64,000 nucleotides of DNA, taken from Diplonema papillatum. Taxonomy: Eukaryota > Euglenozoa > Diplonemea > Diplonemida > Diplonemidae. Position 1 is the stretch's first letter. The number at the start of each line of letters is the position of its first letter. The notes beneath the pieces were generated by a model. That model searched no databases and was not told where the DNA came from. It saw only the letters and a program-made list of their open reading frames with translations. The stretch lies in NCBI GenBank assembly GCA_030068145.1, contig JAPJBO010000137.1, forward strand, positions 281,777-345,776, in the 5' to 3' direction. Positions 43,559-53,988 of this stretch are shown piece by piece. A program made the position numbers and the translations under genes.

Positions 43559-44290
43559 CTGGGGGGGGTCGAATACAGGAGGTACCTTGAATAGAAGAGG
43601 TACCTTGAATACAAGAGGCATTTTGGAAATCTGAAAAAAAGTTGGATTTTTTCTTGGTCCGCATAACAGACCTTTTTCGACGGTTTTCTGATCGCGATGA
43701 GCTCCGATGAAGAGAACCGCGAAAAATAGACCCGGGGACTAAGAATTATGTGCGTGGTTCGTGGGTCTTTACCAGATGCGGGGCACCGGGCGTGGAACCC
43801 ATAGGTTTTCAATGGAAAGGACGGGAATCGACCCACTGGTTGGTGACATTTCTTTGCAGGCCCGTGTAGCAGACCTTTTTCGGCGAATTTGTGCTCGCGT
43901 TCAGCTCCGATGAAGAGAACCGCGAAAAATAGACCCGGGGACCAAGAATTATGTGCGTGGTTCGTGGGTCTTTACCAGATGCGGGGCACCGGGCGTGGAA
44001 CCCACAGGTTTTCAATGGAAAGGACGGGAATCGACCCACTGGTTGGTGACATTTCTTTGCTGGCCCGTGTAGCAGACCTTTTTCGGCGAATTTGTGCTCG
44101 CGTTCAGCTCCGATGAAGAGAACCGTGAAAAGTAGACCCGGGGACCACAAATTACGTGCGTCTTTCAAGAAGAAGGGAGTTCCCGCGGTTTCCGGGTTTG
44201 CAGTACTTTTTTCCATTTCTTTTTCGGGAAAATTGCAGGATCGGCACGCCGAATAGAAGAGGTACCTCTTGTATTCGACCCCCCCCCCAG
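43559..44290. mobile_element. 732-bp TIR element with TA target site and internal 203-bp tandem
   Basis: Left end CTGGGGGGGGTCGAATACA and right end inverted complement match for about 28 bp (to GAGGTACCT), with TA at 43557-43558 and 44291-44292. Inside is a 203-bp unit repeated at 43669, 43872 and 44075 (the last partial, to about 44150). It has no transposase, so it is non-autonomous, probably Tc1/mariner-like. It lies about 200 bp upstream of the La-related gene. Confidence 0.75.
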
Positions 44291-44485
44291 TAAATTCCCA
44301 AAAAAAAAAAAAAAAACAGGTTGAAAAGACCACACGCCCACTCGCACCCACACATATAACCACTAATCGGGCCGGATCGGGCGGGAGAGTGAACGCGCCA
44401 CGCCCGGAGGAGGGAGGGCGTTGCCGGAGGCTGAGCACCGCGAGGAAAAAGAGAGAGAGAGAGAGAGAGGGAAAGAGCCGCCGCG

Positions 44486-46844
44486 ATGGGACCCGACAGC
44501 ACGAAACGACTGAGGGAGCAGATCGAGTTCTACTTCAGCACCCGCAATTTGCAGACCGATGCGTACCTGCGGGGGAAGATGGACGCCCTGCTGCGGGTGC
44601 CGCTCGACGTTGTGGGCAGCTTCCCGAGGATAAAGGACTTGATGCTCAACGAAGACAGCCTGGTGGAGGCCATCGAGTCGAGCGAAGTGCTCACCCTCAC
44701 GGTGAACGAGGCGGGTGAGCAGGTCGTCGCACCGAAGAACATCAAGCCCGCCCTGCGTACGACTCTCGTCCTCCGTGACGTGCCCGATGACGCCACGGAG
44801 ACCGAGATCCGAGGGCTGTTCACCGAAGCACCGGTCACCGTCCGGAAGGACGTGAACAACACCCGGTTGGTCACTTTCGAGACCGAGGAAACGGCGAAGG
44901 CGATGCACAAGCTCGCGCTCAGCGCGAAGCTCCGGGGGGAGCACGTGCACGCGCGCATCAAGAGCGAGTCCCTCGGCGTGAACATGCTGGTCGCCAGCAT
45001 CGAGGCGGACGACACCGCCGGCGCGGTGCTGCCGTACCAGGACCCGTTCTCCCACTACGCGGCGGCGCCCGTCTACGGCGGCGGCGTCCCTTACTACGAC
45101 CGCGGGCAGCCGACTCCCCCTTACTACTCCATGCCCCCGTACGGGTTCGGGGGCAAGGGCGGCAAGGCGCCGCCGATGCCCTTCGCCTACGGCGGCAAGG
45201 GAAACTACTACCCGCACATGCCCCAAATGGGCTACCCCGGCGGCAAGGGCGACTACAAGGGCAGCAAAGGTGGGTCCCGGAAAGGCTCGCGCCCCGGCTC
45301 GCAGTACAGCCACTCGCAGCAGTCGCAGTACTCGCAGTACGGCTCCGAAGCGGACGCCGACTCCCGCACGCCGAAGGTCGCGCCCGAAGACTTTCCCGTC
45401 CTGGTCAAGGCTGACGGCCTATACGACCGAGGTGTGCCCATCAATTCGACACGCCGCTGCGACAGCAAAACAACCCATCTCAGTCATACTGTGGGAATCG
45501 AAAGCGAGCCCGAACACCCCATTCCGTGCAGTGTGTCAATCCAGTGTGGTGCTCCCATTGGTACATGTTCATTAACCTAAACGCGTGTAATTGAGACACC
45601 TATTTTCGTAGTTTTCCCACAAGTGTCCCAATTTCAAGCGCTAATGTACTTCTATTGTGGCACTGTGACACCTGTACCTAACAAAGCGAGCCCGGACACC
45701 CCATTCCGTGCAGTAGTGGTGCTCCCATTGGCGTACATGTCCGTTAACCTAAACGCGTGTAATTGAGACACCCCCCTCAGCCCCAAAAGTGTCTCAATTA
45801 CAAGTATCAATTACACGGGGGAAGGTAGGTATCCGTCAAAAAGCCCCCAATTTGTAGCCGTATTGTTTCTCCCCCCTCTAGCCCCCGTCGAAATATGCAC
45901 CTGCTTGCGTACGCGTTCAACGAAAACTAACCATTTGTGGCTATATCGTTTTTCCTCCCCAGGCGGCCCCTCCAAGTGTCTTTTTAATCACTCAAACAGA
46001 GGTGGTAAGATGGTCCAAGGAGGAGATTGTGTCGACCCTGAAGACGTTGGCGGCAGCTATGCAGGAACCCGGCCACAAAGCGGCGGTTGTGGCGGAAGTG
46101 GCCGTCGACGACCACTGCCCCGTGCTGCTCAAGACGCCGAACTACACGATCGAGCTCGTGAAACCGGCGGATGCCCCGGAAGCCGTCAGCCAGGAGCCCG
46201 AAAAGCGGGAAGAAACCACAGCAGAGCCCACCAGCGCCGAAAGCGAGGAACCCGCGTCTGCTCCCGTCAACAAGAAGATGACCTTCGCCGAGGCGTACAT
46301 CCGCGCCACCGACGTCAAGGCGCCGACGCAGCCGTACTTGCAGGTTTGCAATACGAACTTTTCCTGTTCTTCAAACACACATAAGGTACCAGGGAAAGCC
46401 TGCTACACGGGAGCCAAACTTCACGTGTTCGGCGGTACTGCAGCGCCTCGGGTCAAGTGGCTACCGATTTCCCAAATTAAAGCATCAAGGCGTCCTCGGG
46501 AAACCATTCGGGCGTTCGAAACCTATTAAAAAACGTTGCAGTATCGAGCTGGTCTCAGCGGAGGCACGCAAGTGTTGCCCGGGGGGACCCCTGCGGCTCT
46601 CAAAAGCATCGAAAAGACGACTGTGCGCAAGACCGACGACGGCGGGAAGGGTAAGGGCAAAGGCAAAGGCGCCGGCGCCCCGACCGGAAAGGGCGGGAAA
46701 GGCGGCAAGAAGGGCGCCAAGGGGGCCGGCAAGCCCGCAGCCGCGGCAGCTGCTCCCTCCGCCGTTACAGCATCCGCACCCCTTCCTCCCCACGCCGTGG
46801 ATGCGCCGGAGTTTAAGGTCTCCGTGCCGGTCAAGAAAGACGAC
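44486..46844 (+). CDS. La-related protein (La motif + RRM), exons 1-3, 3' end not found
   Basis: RNA-binding protein. Exons inferred: 44486-45431, 46000-46343 and 46542-46844, with junctions YDR-E-VVRWSKEE (phase 1) and YLQ|YRAG (phase 0). The La motif is at about residues 6-70 (REQIEFYFSTRNLQTDAYLR ... MDALLRVPLDVVGSFPRIKDL). An RRM-like fold follows at about 90-165 (TTLVLRDVPDDATETEIRGL ... RLVTFETEETAKAMHKLAL). Then comes a Gly/Tyr/Pro-rich low-complexity region (YGGGVPYYDRG, GGKGGKAPPMPF), and exon 3 has a Lys/Gly run (GKGKGKGKGAGAPTGKGGKG). The order fits LARP4/LARP6-type proteins, which bind mRNA ends and affect translation or stability. Exon 3 ends at a donor (GACGAC|GTATGT). No later exon was recognised before or after the LINE at 47.9-54.2 kb, so the LINE may sit in an intron. 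If the donor is not used, the protein ends at 46871. The start ATG follows GCCGCCGCG and a GA repeat. Confidence 0.82.
45470..45830. repeat. Duplicated/inverted repeat block in La-gene intron 1
   Basis: About 110 bp (AAAGCGAGCCC ... CACCCCATTCCGTGCAGT ... AACGCGTGTAATTGAGACAC) occurs twice, near 45500 and 45685. The block ends in GTGTCTCAATTACA, the inverse of GTGTAATTGAGACAC. It has the look of nested non-autonomous elements. Confidence 0.65.
46385..46482. repeat. Inverted half-copy of the 260-bp repeat in La-gene intron 2
   Basis: TACCAGGGAAAGCCTGCTAC ... GGTCAAGTGGCTACCGATTT is the reverse complement of the right half of 24266-24528. It makes up half of the 198-bp intron. Confidence 0.85.
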
Positions 46845-46861
46845 GTATGTCCTGTTTTTCT

Positions 46862-47440
46862 TTTTGTATAAGCACCTGCTTTGTAGGAAATACTTGAGGA
46901 GGCTGCCAGCTGCAAAATATCAAAGGAGGTAAATGTGCTGTAGCCCACAGGTTCAGTGGCGGGCGTAAGCGTTCAACAAAGCGCCAGCTTGAAAGGAAAT
47001 GCTCGACGATGCTGCCCGACAAAGAACAGAAGGGATCCCAAGTGCTGTAACTACCGAACCACGTGTTGAACGGACGCGAGGTCATGCGGGTCTACCCCTA
47101 CACGACAAATCACACAAACACAACAGGTCAAAGTCCTGAGTGAGAAAGCAACACACGGTGGTGTAAGCGAAGAACAAATCAGATTGTGTTTGTATTGTAT
47201 TTGCCCCTTACCTCTATATTTCCTCGAGTATTTTTGTATATGCACCTGCTTTGTAGGAAATGCTTGAGGAGACTGCCAGTTGCGAAAGATCAAAGTGGGG
47301 TCCTCATCGGCATGCCGATGACTCACACCCACTATCGCAACAATATTCCAAGTTCAAAGGAGGTAAATGTGCTGTAGCCCACACGAAACACAGGTAAATC
47401 TGGGTTTAGTGGCGGGCGTAAGCGTTCAACAAAAAATGTG
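46862..47440. repeat. Cluster of GTATAAG-type and 245-bp repeats
   Basis: A GTATAAG-type repeat begins about 18 nt after the La-gene exon-3 donor. It is followed by the second 245-bp repeat (46979-47224) and another GTATAAG-type copy (47235-47437) interrupted by about 45 bp. Confidence 0.85.
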
Positions 47441-47923
47441 AGACGCTAGTCTTAGATTAGTATTTACCGACCGACGACGGCCTCTTTTCTCCCACACAAC
47501 CGCTCATGCTCTTGTTCTGCCCTGGTCAACCTCCTCTCGCTACAGGACACACACCATCTGTTACTAAGATTGTGCAGTCGGGACTCGACCAGAGAGACAA
47601 GAAAAAGCACGACCTCTACTGTTTCCGGAAGCTTCGGCAGCCCGGCAACACTACTGCTTTCTCTTTGTGGCGGTTTGTGGTGGTTCAGCTCCTTGCGGTC
47701 TGTGCTGCGTGCCGTCGCCTTCGCAATCGGTAGTGCCTGTCACGACCGAGTGGCGAGCTTCCCTTCCATCTGCACGAGTAGCTGCTTCGTGCACCCATAT
47801 GCGTCTGGTGCCTTGCGGCTAGCACTATTCCTCGTCGGCCGCTTCATCTCTGTTGCCGGGGCAGTTATTCATTTTCGTGAGAGCGGAGGACTTTCCACAG
47901 CGTCTTCTTTCGGTCACCTAGGG

Positions 47924-48130
47924 CAGTGATTGGTGCGCACGGCATGCCGTGCGCGTGCGCACGCCGTGCGTATAAGTCGATCTTTGAGTGCGTGAGCCCC
48001 TCCGAAGAAAGGTCCATCGCACTAGTTCCAAGCTACTTAGCCCGGGTCTCTGGGTCGCGTCCCCCTCCTTCTTTTGGTCGCCTGGTCCTGCGTCTTGTTG
48101 GTCCGTCCGGGCTGGGGGCTTCGCGCTTCC
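47924..48130. repeat. Left terminal inverted repeat of the LINE-like element
   Basis: Includes GTGCGTATAAGTCGATCTTT, GAGCCCCTCCGAAGAAAG and GGGTCGCGTCCCCCTCCTTC. It contains the stop codon and last about 30 codons of the big ORF (minus strand). The left arm also has a local duplication of the GTGCGCACGGCATGCCGTGC stretch. Confidence 0.9.
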
Positions 48131-51100
48131 CCTTCGTCTTGCATCACCTCGTCTCCACTCCCTGCCGCACGGGCTCCTACGTTTTGTGCCACCTGCGACG
48201 CGGGTCGCTTTACTGCTCTTCTGCGCGACGGCTGCTCTGTACTCGTTGCCTTATCCGCGATTGCCGCTTCTCGTACCGACCGCGCCTGCCTTTCCTGTTC
48301 TGCCTTTCGCCTCTGTGGTCCGTCGGCCGCCTCAGCTCGGGCGTCCTGCTGTGCTGTCTGGATCTCCTCGTCTTCCTTCTTACGTTGCTTGGCACTCCGT
48401 GCCGCCCGCGTCGCTTGCGGCGCGGGCCTCTTCAGAGCCGGTCGTCCTCGTGCGCGCTGTTCCGCCTTCGTATCCTGGTTCGCGCCCTCTGCCTCCGGCG
48501 CACCTCGTGACACTTCCTTGCCCTGGGCGGTGTTCCTCTTCGAGCTCCTCCCTCCTCGTCCCGCCTGATTCTCCTGTTCCGCTAAGGTGAACCACTTCTG
48601 GGCCCGTCGCCCCCTTTCCTCGTCCGATGGGTACCACTTTTTGAAATCGAATTTTCCTAGTCTCTCCCCGTCTTCCCTGCGCTCTGCTTGTACCTTTCCG
48701 TGTTCTGCCTTCGTGTACTCTCCTGCCGACACCTCGAGCCCTCGTAGCGCTTGCAGGGTATCTCTGCCCAGGATACAGCGCCTCTCCAGACCCTCCGTCC
48801 ACCGTCCTGACGCGCCGAGCCGCCGCAGCCAACCTATTGATTTCTTTCTTGCCGGCAAAAGCTCCCCATCGTGGGTTCCTTGGAGCGTCTTGAGCATCCC
48901 CAACAGCGTCCTCATTTTTCCCGCGAGCGCAGCTCCTCCATGCGCTTCCCTTTTCTGGCCTGCGTCCTCCTCTCCGTCCTCTGCGTCTTCCGGCCCAACC
49001 GCCTTCTGTCCGCGTCGCGGCAGGTCCATTCCGGATTCGACTTCAAAGTCCACGGCGAGTTCTATGAACGTCACCGCCATCTCTTCCTCGCTCTTGGCCC
49101 AACGCAGTGTCGCCAGCCATTGCGCCAGCGCTAAGTATAGCGCCCTTCCATGCTTCCAGTTTCTGGGCATGTAGTCCGCCAGTGAATTCTGGATCACTTC
49201 CGTCTCCTGCGGCGCCCACTCCCAAGGATATGCAAGCCCACGTCCGTCGCTTTCCCGCTGCACCGGCTTCTTGTCCCTCCTCTGCCTCTCCAGGGTGATC
49301 TGGACCATCATGCCCTGCACACTGTTGACAAGTTGGCGCGTCAAGCCCCTGCAGACCCATGCCCCTGCTCCTTCACCTCCTCTCTCTTTCTTCGGTTTGA
49401 TCCCGCAAACGGACATACACTTCGGCCATTTCTGCCATTCTAGCGCGGTTACCGCATACGTCGTTCGTATGGCGTCCCACTCTCCACATCGCCACCACAT
49501 GTGTAGGTGGTCCTCGTCTTCCTTTCCGCAGTACTTGCACGTTGCGCTCGGTTGCATCTTCCGTTGGTGCAACCGCGTCTGCGGCAGCACTGCATCCGCC
49601 ATGATGTGCCTGAGCACACCTCGTTCATACGCGCTAAGGTTGACGGCAGTCGCTCCGCGCTCTTCCCTAGCCTCCCCTTTCCCGCGCCCTACTTCCAGCA
49701 GTCGCAGCGTTGCGTTGCGGTCCACGCCCTCACCAATCCCTTCCAGGTTCTTCCTGTCGATGTTCCGCCACCGCCAGAGCCTCAGGGCTTCGCGCGCCAG
49801 GTGCCCCAGCTCCTTGAGGTCGTCCAGTGTCCTCAGATCGACTTCCTTCCCTCGCCCGTCGCCCGTCTCCGTCTCGTCTGTATGGTCGTCGGGAATTCGG
49901 ATCGACCACGGTCCCGTCCTTTGCCACTTCATGGCCTCTAACGTCCCGTCAAGCAAGTGTACCGGCCCCGAGGTGCTCGGGCAGGGAAAGACGCGGGCCG
50001 CCGCTTGCATGTGCGCCCTACACCTCTCCGAGTCCTTCATCAGCGCCATCCACGTCATGACTCGTCGGTAGTGCACGGCCACCGGTGGATCCACCAAGTG
50101 ACCCTTCCTCACGAGCGAGAGGCTAATCGCGGCGCAACGTCCCCGCCTATCCCTACCTGCAAGTCCCCTTTCAATTGCAGCTGTCAACTGTGCGAGCCAC
50201 TTCTTCTCCGGCTCCTGTACCTCTACCCCGTAAATTGCCTTCGGGATCACGACCGAAGCGTAGATCCTCTCCTTCTTCTCCTGCGGCAGGGGTAACTTGC
50301 CCGCCCTCTTCGCGATTTTGGACGCCTCGTCCAACCTGCTCGACAAGACCTTCTGGGCGCCTCCGTCGGTACCCAAACCTGCCCCCAAGCACTTCAACCA
50401 CGCCACCTTCTCGACCTCCTGGCCGGCTATCCGAGGGTTGGCCTCGGCTTCGCTCTCCCGCTTTCTCTTCCTACCGCCCTCCTCCTCGTCCGGCGGACGC
50501 TTAGCCCTCACTACCGTCCATTTGCTCTTGCGGGCGTTGGGTCGCTGACCCGTGTCGCCGCAAAACTCCTCCGTCAGAGCCACTGCCCGCGTCAAATCCG
50601 GCTTCGTCCTCGTCACGACCTCGGTGTCATCCGCAAATGCTTGCGGTTCGGCCCCCGGGACCTCCTCTTCAACGAGATACATCCAGACCGACACGAGCGC
50701 GTTCAGGAAGATTACGCTCAGCGGACAGCCCTGCAGAATCCCGTTCGTCGCCTTGAACTCCTTCCCCAGCCCCGCCGGAAGCTTGAACCGTCGCCTCAGC
50801 TGGCGGTACATGCCCCGCACTGCATTCAACACTGATGGCGGCAGTCCCATGTCTTCCACAAGCTTCAACATGATCTCCTGCGGTATGCGGTCAAAACATT
50901 TGCTGTAGTCGAACGCCACGGCGAAAAGATCCTCGTCGTTCAGCAGAGCCGCTTCCATCTTCGCCGCCAAGAGCCAGTACACCTCCTGCGTCCTTCCCTT
51001 CTTCCTGAAACCGCGTTGATCGGGGTGCGCCCACGATTCTTGCCATTCCCTCACGAAACGGAGGCGCGTCGCCGCCCAGAGGCGGTACATAACGCTCGTT

Positions 51101-53955
51101 ATCGTGATCGGGCGTTGCTCGAGAGGCTGCGGACCCTCCCCCTTCGGGATCAACACCACCAGCGCCTGCGCCACCACCTCGGGCCAGCTGCCGGCCCCCT
51201 CCACGTCGTTCAGCGCCAGCGCAATCACGTCGAGGAGAGGCACCGGCAGCGTCTTCAACTCGCACACTCGCCAGCCGTCCATCCCCCCGGCTTTCCGCGC
51301 CTTCATCTTCTTCAGCGTCGCGCTCAGGTCTTCTCCGGTCAACGGGCGGTCCTCGCAAGCTCCCCTCTTCACGTACTTGCCATACCTTCGCACGAAGTCC
51401 TCCCACTTCGGCTCCCGTACCTCCTTGTACATCTGGAACACGCCTCCCCACGCCTTCTCGCCTCGCAGGATCTCATCCATCTCATGGAGATCGGCGGTCA
51501 CCGACCCATCTCCCCTCTCGACGAACAGGGTGCTGTGCCTCTCCGGCTGCTTGCACCAGTCGTAGACACGCTTGGGGTTGTCGTCGATCGCCCGACGCAT
51601 CTCCCCCCTCCACGTTTCCAGCCTTTTTGTTCTCCTCGCCGCCCGCGTCCTTTCGTGCTCCTTCTTCAACATGCCGCAGAGCGCCTGCAGCTCAGGCAGT
51701 GCAGGCGGGTTCGCCTCCTCCCACAGGCGCGAATCAACGTGCTTGACGCCCGCCCTGCGGGCTTTTCTCCACACTCTCATCTCCTCCGTGCTCGGCTGGC
51801 CGCAGGTGTCCCGCTTCTCTCCCAGCCGCACCAGCTCCTCGAGTCTTCTGCAGGAGCCGAGTCTCGCCCTCGTGTCCCGGTCATCCGCATCCGCCTCTCC
51901 GTCAACTTGCCTCGCCGCAGGGCTGCGCACGCACTCTCCCGCCTGCTGCCCTCTCCCGACGTATTGGCGCGGCTTCTCCAGTAGCCCTCCACTCCTCTCC
52001 AGCAGGTACTGTTCTGCAGCATCGCACACCGTCTTCCATTTCGCGTCGACCCCCTGCGCGGCTCGATACCGGTGTGCAGCTTCCTTGGCCCATTTCTCCG
52101 CCATGCCGAATTCCTCCTCGGGGTCCATCGCGCTCCAATCTGCGACAGGGAAGGCCCTCGGTAGCTTCAGTTGCGGGTAGCGCTGCTCCAACCGCTCGAG
52201 ATCCAGCCTCACCACGACTGGCCTGTGAGTCGGTATCGACTCGGCTGTCAGTACGTTCACCCCCGATATCGCCACTGCCGCCACCGAGTTCGCGAATATC
52301 GCGTCTATACGCCTTCCTTTCTTCGACGCCATGCACGTGGCCGCAGGTTGTTGGGCGTACTGCTTGGCCCACGTACTGCCGACATCGACCCACTTCCCGG
52401 ATTGGACGGCTGCGTTCAAAATCGGGCTTTCCTCGGGCTCGACGTTGAAGTCCCCCGCGATGAGAATTGGCACGTCCCCTAGGGTGGCCGCGTAGCTGAG
52501 GGTATCCGCCAGGATCTCCTCCGTTGCGTCCTCATCTGACACGACCCCGTAGATCGACATCATGGAGAGGCTCCTCCTCCCGTCCCCGTACGCCACCTGT
52601 GCGTGCGCAAATCTACCCTTCTCCCAATGTCGCTTCGTCAGTTCCCCCGGCGGAACCGCGCGCGCGGGCAGTTCGGTCGCCGCGGAGAACGCTACTCCCC
52701 CGTACTCCGTCCGCAAAGCCGTCTTTATCCGAGTCTGGCCCTGCATGCGTCCCCAAACCAGCCTCTTCCCTCTACTTCGGGCTTCCCCCTCCGCCTGGGC
52801 CCTGTCCCTCTCGCACACCCTCACCTCTTGCAAAGCCAGCAAATCCACCTTCCTTCCCCAGGCTTCCATTGTGTGGACTTCTGGGTGCGCGAGCAAGGAC
52901 GTGACATTGGCGGAGGCGGCGATCAGCCCTGTCACCGCCGGTCCCGGATTCTCGTGCACATCCCCGCACGTCAGCAGAGATCCCCTTCCGACGTCCTTGT
53001 GTAACCCCTCTTCGGGATTGGGGTCATCGTTGTCGGCTGCGAGAGTCGTGCCGTGTCTGACGTGGCTGCCGTCGACAGGGAGGCCGCCGAAGAATGGGTG
53101 CCGCTTCCCCTCAAACCTGCTTCCAAAGTGGGACACGTCGTCCACAGGGGGGCGATGCGGGCCGCCGTAGCATGAGCGTCGCCCCCCTGCTGACCTGCTT
53201 CCCAAGTAAAACGCGCCGCCCACAGGGCGTTGCAGGCCGCCACAGAATGCGTGCCGCACCCCTTCAAACCGGCTTCCCAAGTAGAACACGTCGCCAACAG
53301 GGGGGCGATGCAGGCCGCCGTAAAACGAGTGTCGCCCCCCTGCTGTCCTGCTTCCCAAGTAAAACACGTCGCCAACCGGGCGGTGCAGGCCGCCGTAGAA
53401 CGCGTGTTGCACCGTTTTAATCCGACTTCCACAGTAAAACACGTCGCCAGCGGTGGGGCGGTGCAGGCCGCCGTAGCATGAGTGCCGCCCCCCTGCCGAC
53501 CTGCTTCTCGAGTAGAACACGCCACCAACAGGGCGGTGCAGGCCGCCGCAGAATGCGTGCCGCACCCCCTTAAACCGGCTTCCCAAGTAGAACCCGTTGC
53601 CAACAGGGGGGCGATGCAGGCCGCCGTAAAACGAGTGTCGCCCCCCTGCTGTCCAGCTTCCCGAATAAAAGTCGTCGCCAGCAGGGCGGTGCAGGCCGCC
53701 GTAGAATGCGTGCTGCACCGCTTCAATTCGGCTTCCACAGTAAAACACGCCGCCAGCAGTGGGGCGGCGCAGGCCGCCGTAGAATGAGTGCCGCACCCTT
53801 ATAAACCCGCTTTCAAAACAGAGCACGTCCGAGGGGCCCCTACCGCCGGGTGTGACGGTCTCGTCGCGCCTGTCGCGTTGGCCGTCGACGCAGGCGCGCC
53901 GGTTTTCAAAAAAAGTGCGCACGGCCGCACGGCTGCGCACGGCCGCACGGAGCAT
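48037..53955 (-). CDS. LINE polyprotein: repeat domain-2A-APE endonuclease-RT-zinc finger
   Basis: About 1,972 aa from the first ATG at 53955; the frame is open 30 codons further up without an ATG. Order: basic N-terminus; about ten 25-26-aa repeats (about 45-295); 2A-like motif (about 327-339); APE-type endonuclease (LLALQEV, LIAGDFNVEP, RRIDAIF, PTHRPVV); RT (LIPKGEGPQPLEQRPIT, AGGMDGW, AFDYSKCFDRI, NGILQGCPLS, and catalytic AFADDTEV at about 1105); thumb WLKCLGAGL; zinc finger CKYCGKEDEDHLHMWWRC; and a long charged tail rich in Arg/Glu/Gln. APE plus RT plus terminal finger is the layout of R1/I/L1-like LINEs, and dinoflagellate genomes hold many similar proteins. No RNase H was recognised. 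All catalytic residues I looked for are present, so the protein could be active. Confidence 0.9.
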   Translation of the reverse strand: MLRAAVRSRAAVRTFFENRRACVDGQRDRRDETVTPGGRGPSDVLCFESGFIRVRHSFYGGLRRPTAGGVFYCGSRIEAVQHAFYGGLHRPAGDDFYSGSWTAGGRHSFYGGLHRPPVGNGFYLGSRFKGVRHAFCGGLHRPVGGVFYSRSRSAGGRHSCYGGLHRPTAGDVFYCGSRIKTVQHAFYGGLHRPVGDVFYLGSRTAGGRHSFYGGLHRPPVGDVFYLGSRFEGVRHAFCGGLQRPVGGAFYLGSRSAGGRRSCYGGPHRPPVDDVSHFGSRFEGKRHPFFGGLPVDGSHVRHGTTLAADNDDPNPEEGLHKDVGRGSLLTCGDVHENPGPAVTGLIAASANVTSLLAHPEVHTMEAWGRKVDLLALQEVRVCERDRAQAEGEARSRGKRLVWGRMQGQTRIKTALRTEYGGVAFSAATELPARAVPPGELTKRHWEKGRFAHAQVAYGDGRRSLSMMSIYGVVSDEDATEEILADTLSYAATLGDVPILIAGDFNVEPEESPILNAAVQSGKWVDVGSTWAKQYAQQPAATCMASKKGRRIDAIFANSVAAVAISGVNVLTAESIPTHRPVVVRLDLERLEQRYPQLKLPRAFPVADWSAMDPEEEFGMAEKWAKEAAHRYRAAQGVDAKWKTVCDAAEQYLLERSGGLLEKPRQYVGRGQQAGECVRSPAARQVDGEADADDRDTRARLGSCRRLEELVRLGEKRDTCGQPSTEEMRVWRKARRAGVKHVDSRLWEEANPPALPELQALCGMLKKEHERTRAARRTKRLETWRGEMRRAIDDNPKRVYDWCKQPERHSTLFVERGDGSVTADLHEMDEILRGEKAWGGVFQMYKEVREPKWEDFVRRYGKYVKRGACEDRPLTGEDLSATLKKMKARKAGGMDGWRVCELKTLPVPLLDVIALALNDVEGAGSWPEVVAQALVVLIPKGEGPQPLEQRPITITSVMYRLWAATRLRFVREWQESWAHPDQRGFRKKGRTQEVYWLLAAKMEAALLNDEDLFAVAFDYSKCFDRIPQEIMLKLVEDMGLPPSVLNAVRGMYRQLRRRFKLPAGLGKEFKATNGILQGCPLSVIFLNALVSVWMYLVEEEVPGAEPQAFADDTEVVTRTKPDLTRAVALTEEFCGDTGQRPNARKSKWTVVRAKRPPDEEEGGRKRKRESEAEANPRIAGQEVEKVAWLKCLGAGLGTDGGAQKVLSSRLDEASKIAKRAGKLPLPQEKKERIYASVVIPKAIYGVEVQEPEKKWLAQLTAAIERGLAGRDRRGRCAAISLSLVRKGHLVDPPVAVHYRRVMTWMALMKDSERCRAHMQAAARVFPCPSTSGPVHLLDGTLEAMKWQRTGPWSIRIPDDHTDETETGDGRGKEVDLRTLDDLKELGHLAREALRLWRWRNIDRKNLEGIGEGVDRNATLRLLEVGRGKGEAREERGATAVNLSAYERGVLRHIMADAVLPQTRLHQRKMQPSATCKYCGKEDEDHLHMWWRCGEWDAIRTTYAVTALEWQKWPKCMSVCGIKPKKERGGEGAGAWVCRGLTRQLVNSVQGMMVQITLERQRRDKKPVQRESDGRGLAYPWEWAPQETEVIQNSLADYMPRNWKHGRALYLALAQWLATLRWAKSEEEMAVTFIELAVDFEVESGMDLPRRGQKAVGPEDAEDGEEDAGQKREAHGGAALAGKMRTLLGMLKTLQGTHDGELLPARKKSIGWLRRLGASGRWTEGLERRCILGRDTLQALRGLEVSAGEYTKAEHGKVQAERREDGERLGKFDFKKWYPSDEERGRRAQKWFTLAEQENQAGRGGRSSKRNTAQGKEVSRGAPEAEGANQDTKAEQRARGRPALKRPAPQATRAARSAKQRKKEDEEIQTAQQDARAEAADGPQRRKAEQERQARSVREAAIADKATSTEQPSRRRAVKRPASQVAQNVGARAAGSGDEVMQDEGEARSPQPGRTNKTQDQATKRRRGTRPRDPG
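52939..52977 (-). other. 2A-like ribosome-skipping motif
   Basis: Encodes LLTCGDVHENPGP (residues about 327-339 of the LINE protein). The 2A consensus is D-V/I-E-x-N-P-G-P, with skipping between the last G and P. Here His replaces the first Glu, a variant (GDVHxNPGP) also met upstream of endonucleases in other LINE families. It lies between the repeat domain and the endonuclease, so skipping would release the repeat domain as a separate protein. Confidence 0.75.
53070..53822 (-). repeat. Coding tandem repeats, 10 units of about 76 bp, 4-unit higher-order period
   Basis: Each unit encodes a variant of GGLHRPPVGDVFYLGSRFEG then VRHAFY. Four unit types (TAG-C-RI-VQHAFY; TAGGRHSFY; PPVG-RF-GVRHAFC; SRSAGGR-SCY) recur in the same order twice, so blocks of about 306 bp were duplicated. 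Unit lengths alternate (75/78 bp) and keep the reading frame, indicating selection for the protein. Confidence 0.93.
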
Positions 53956-53988
53956 TGTAGCCAAACGGCGCGCACGCGTGCGCACTTT

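Noticed and set aside
48074-48568. Plus-strand ORF at the left end of the LINE, starting MVAWSCVLLV
   Set aside because: It reflects the inverted repeat (the same peptide would start upstream of the real LINE ORF) and runs antisense to the polyprotein C-terminus.
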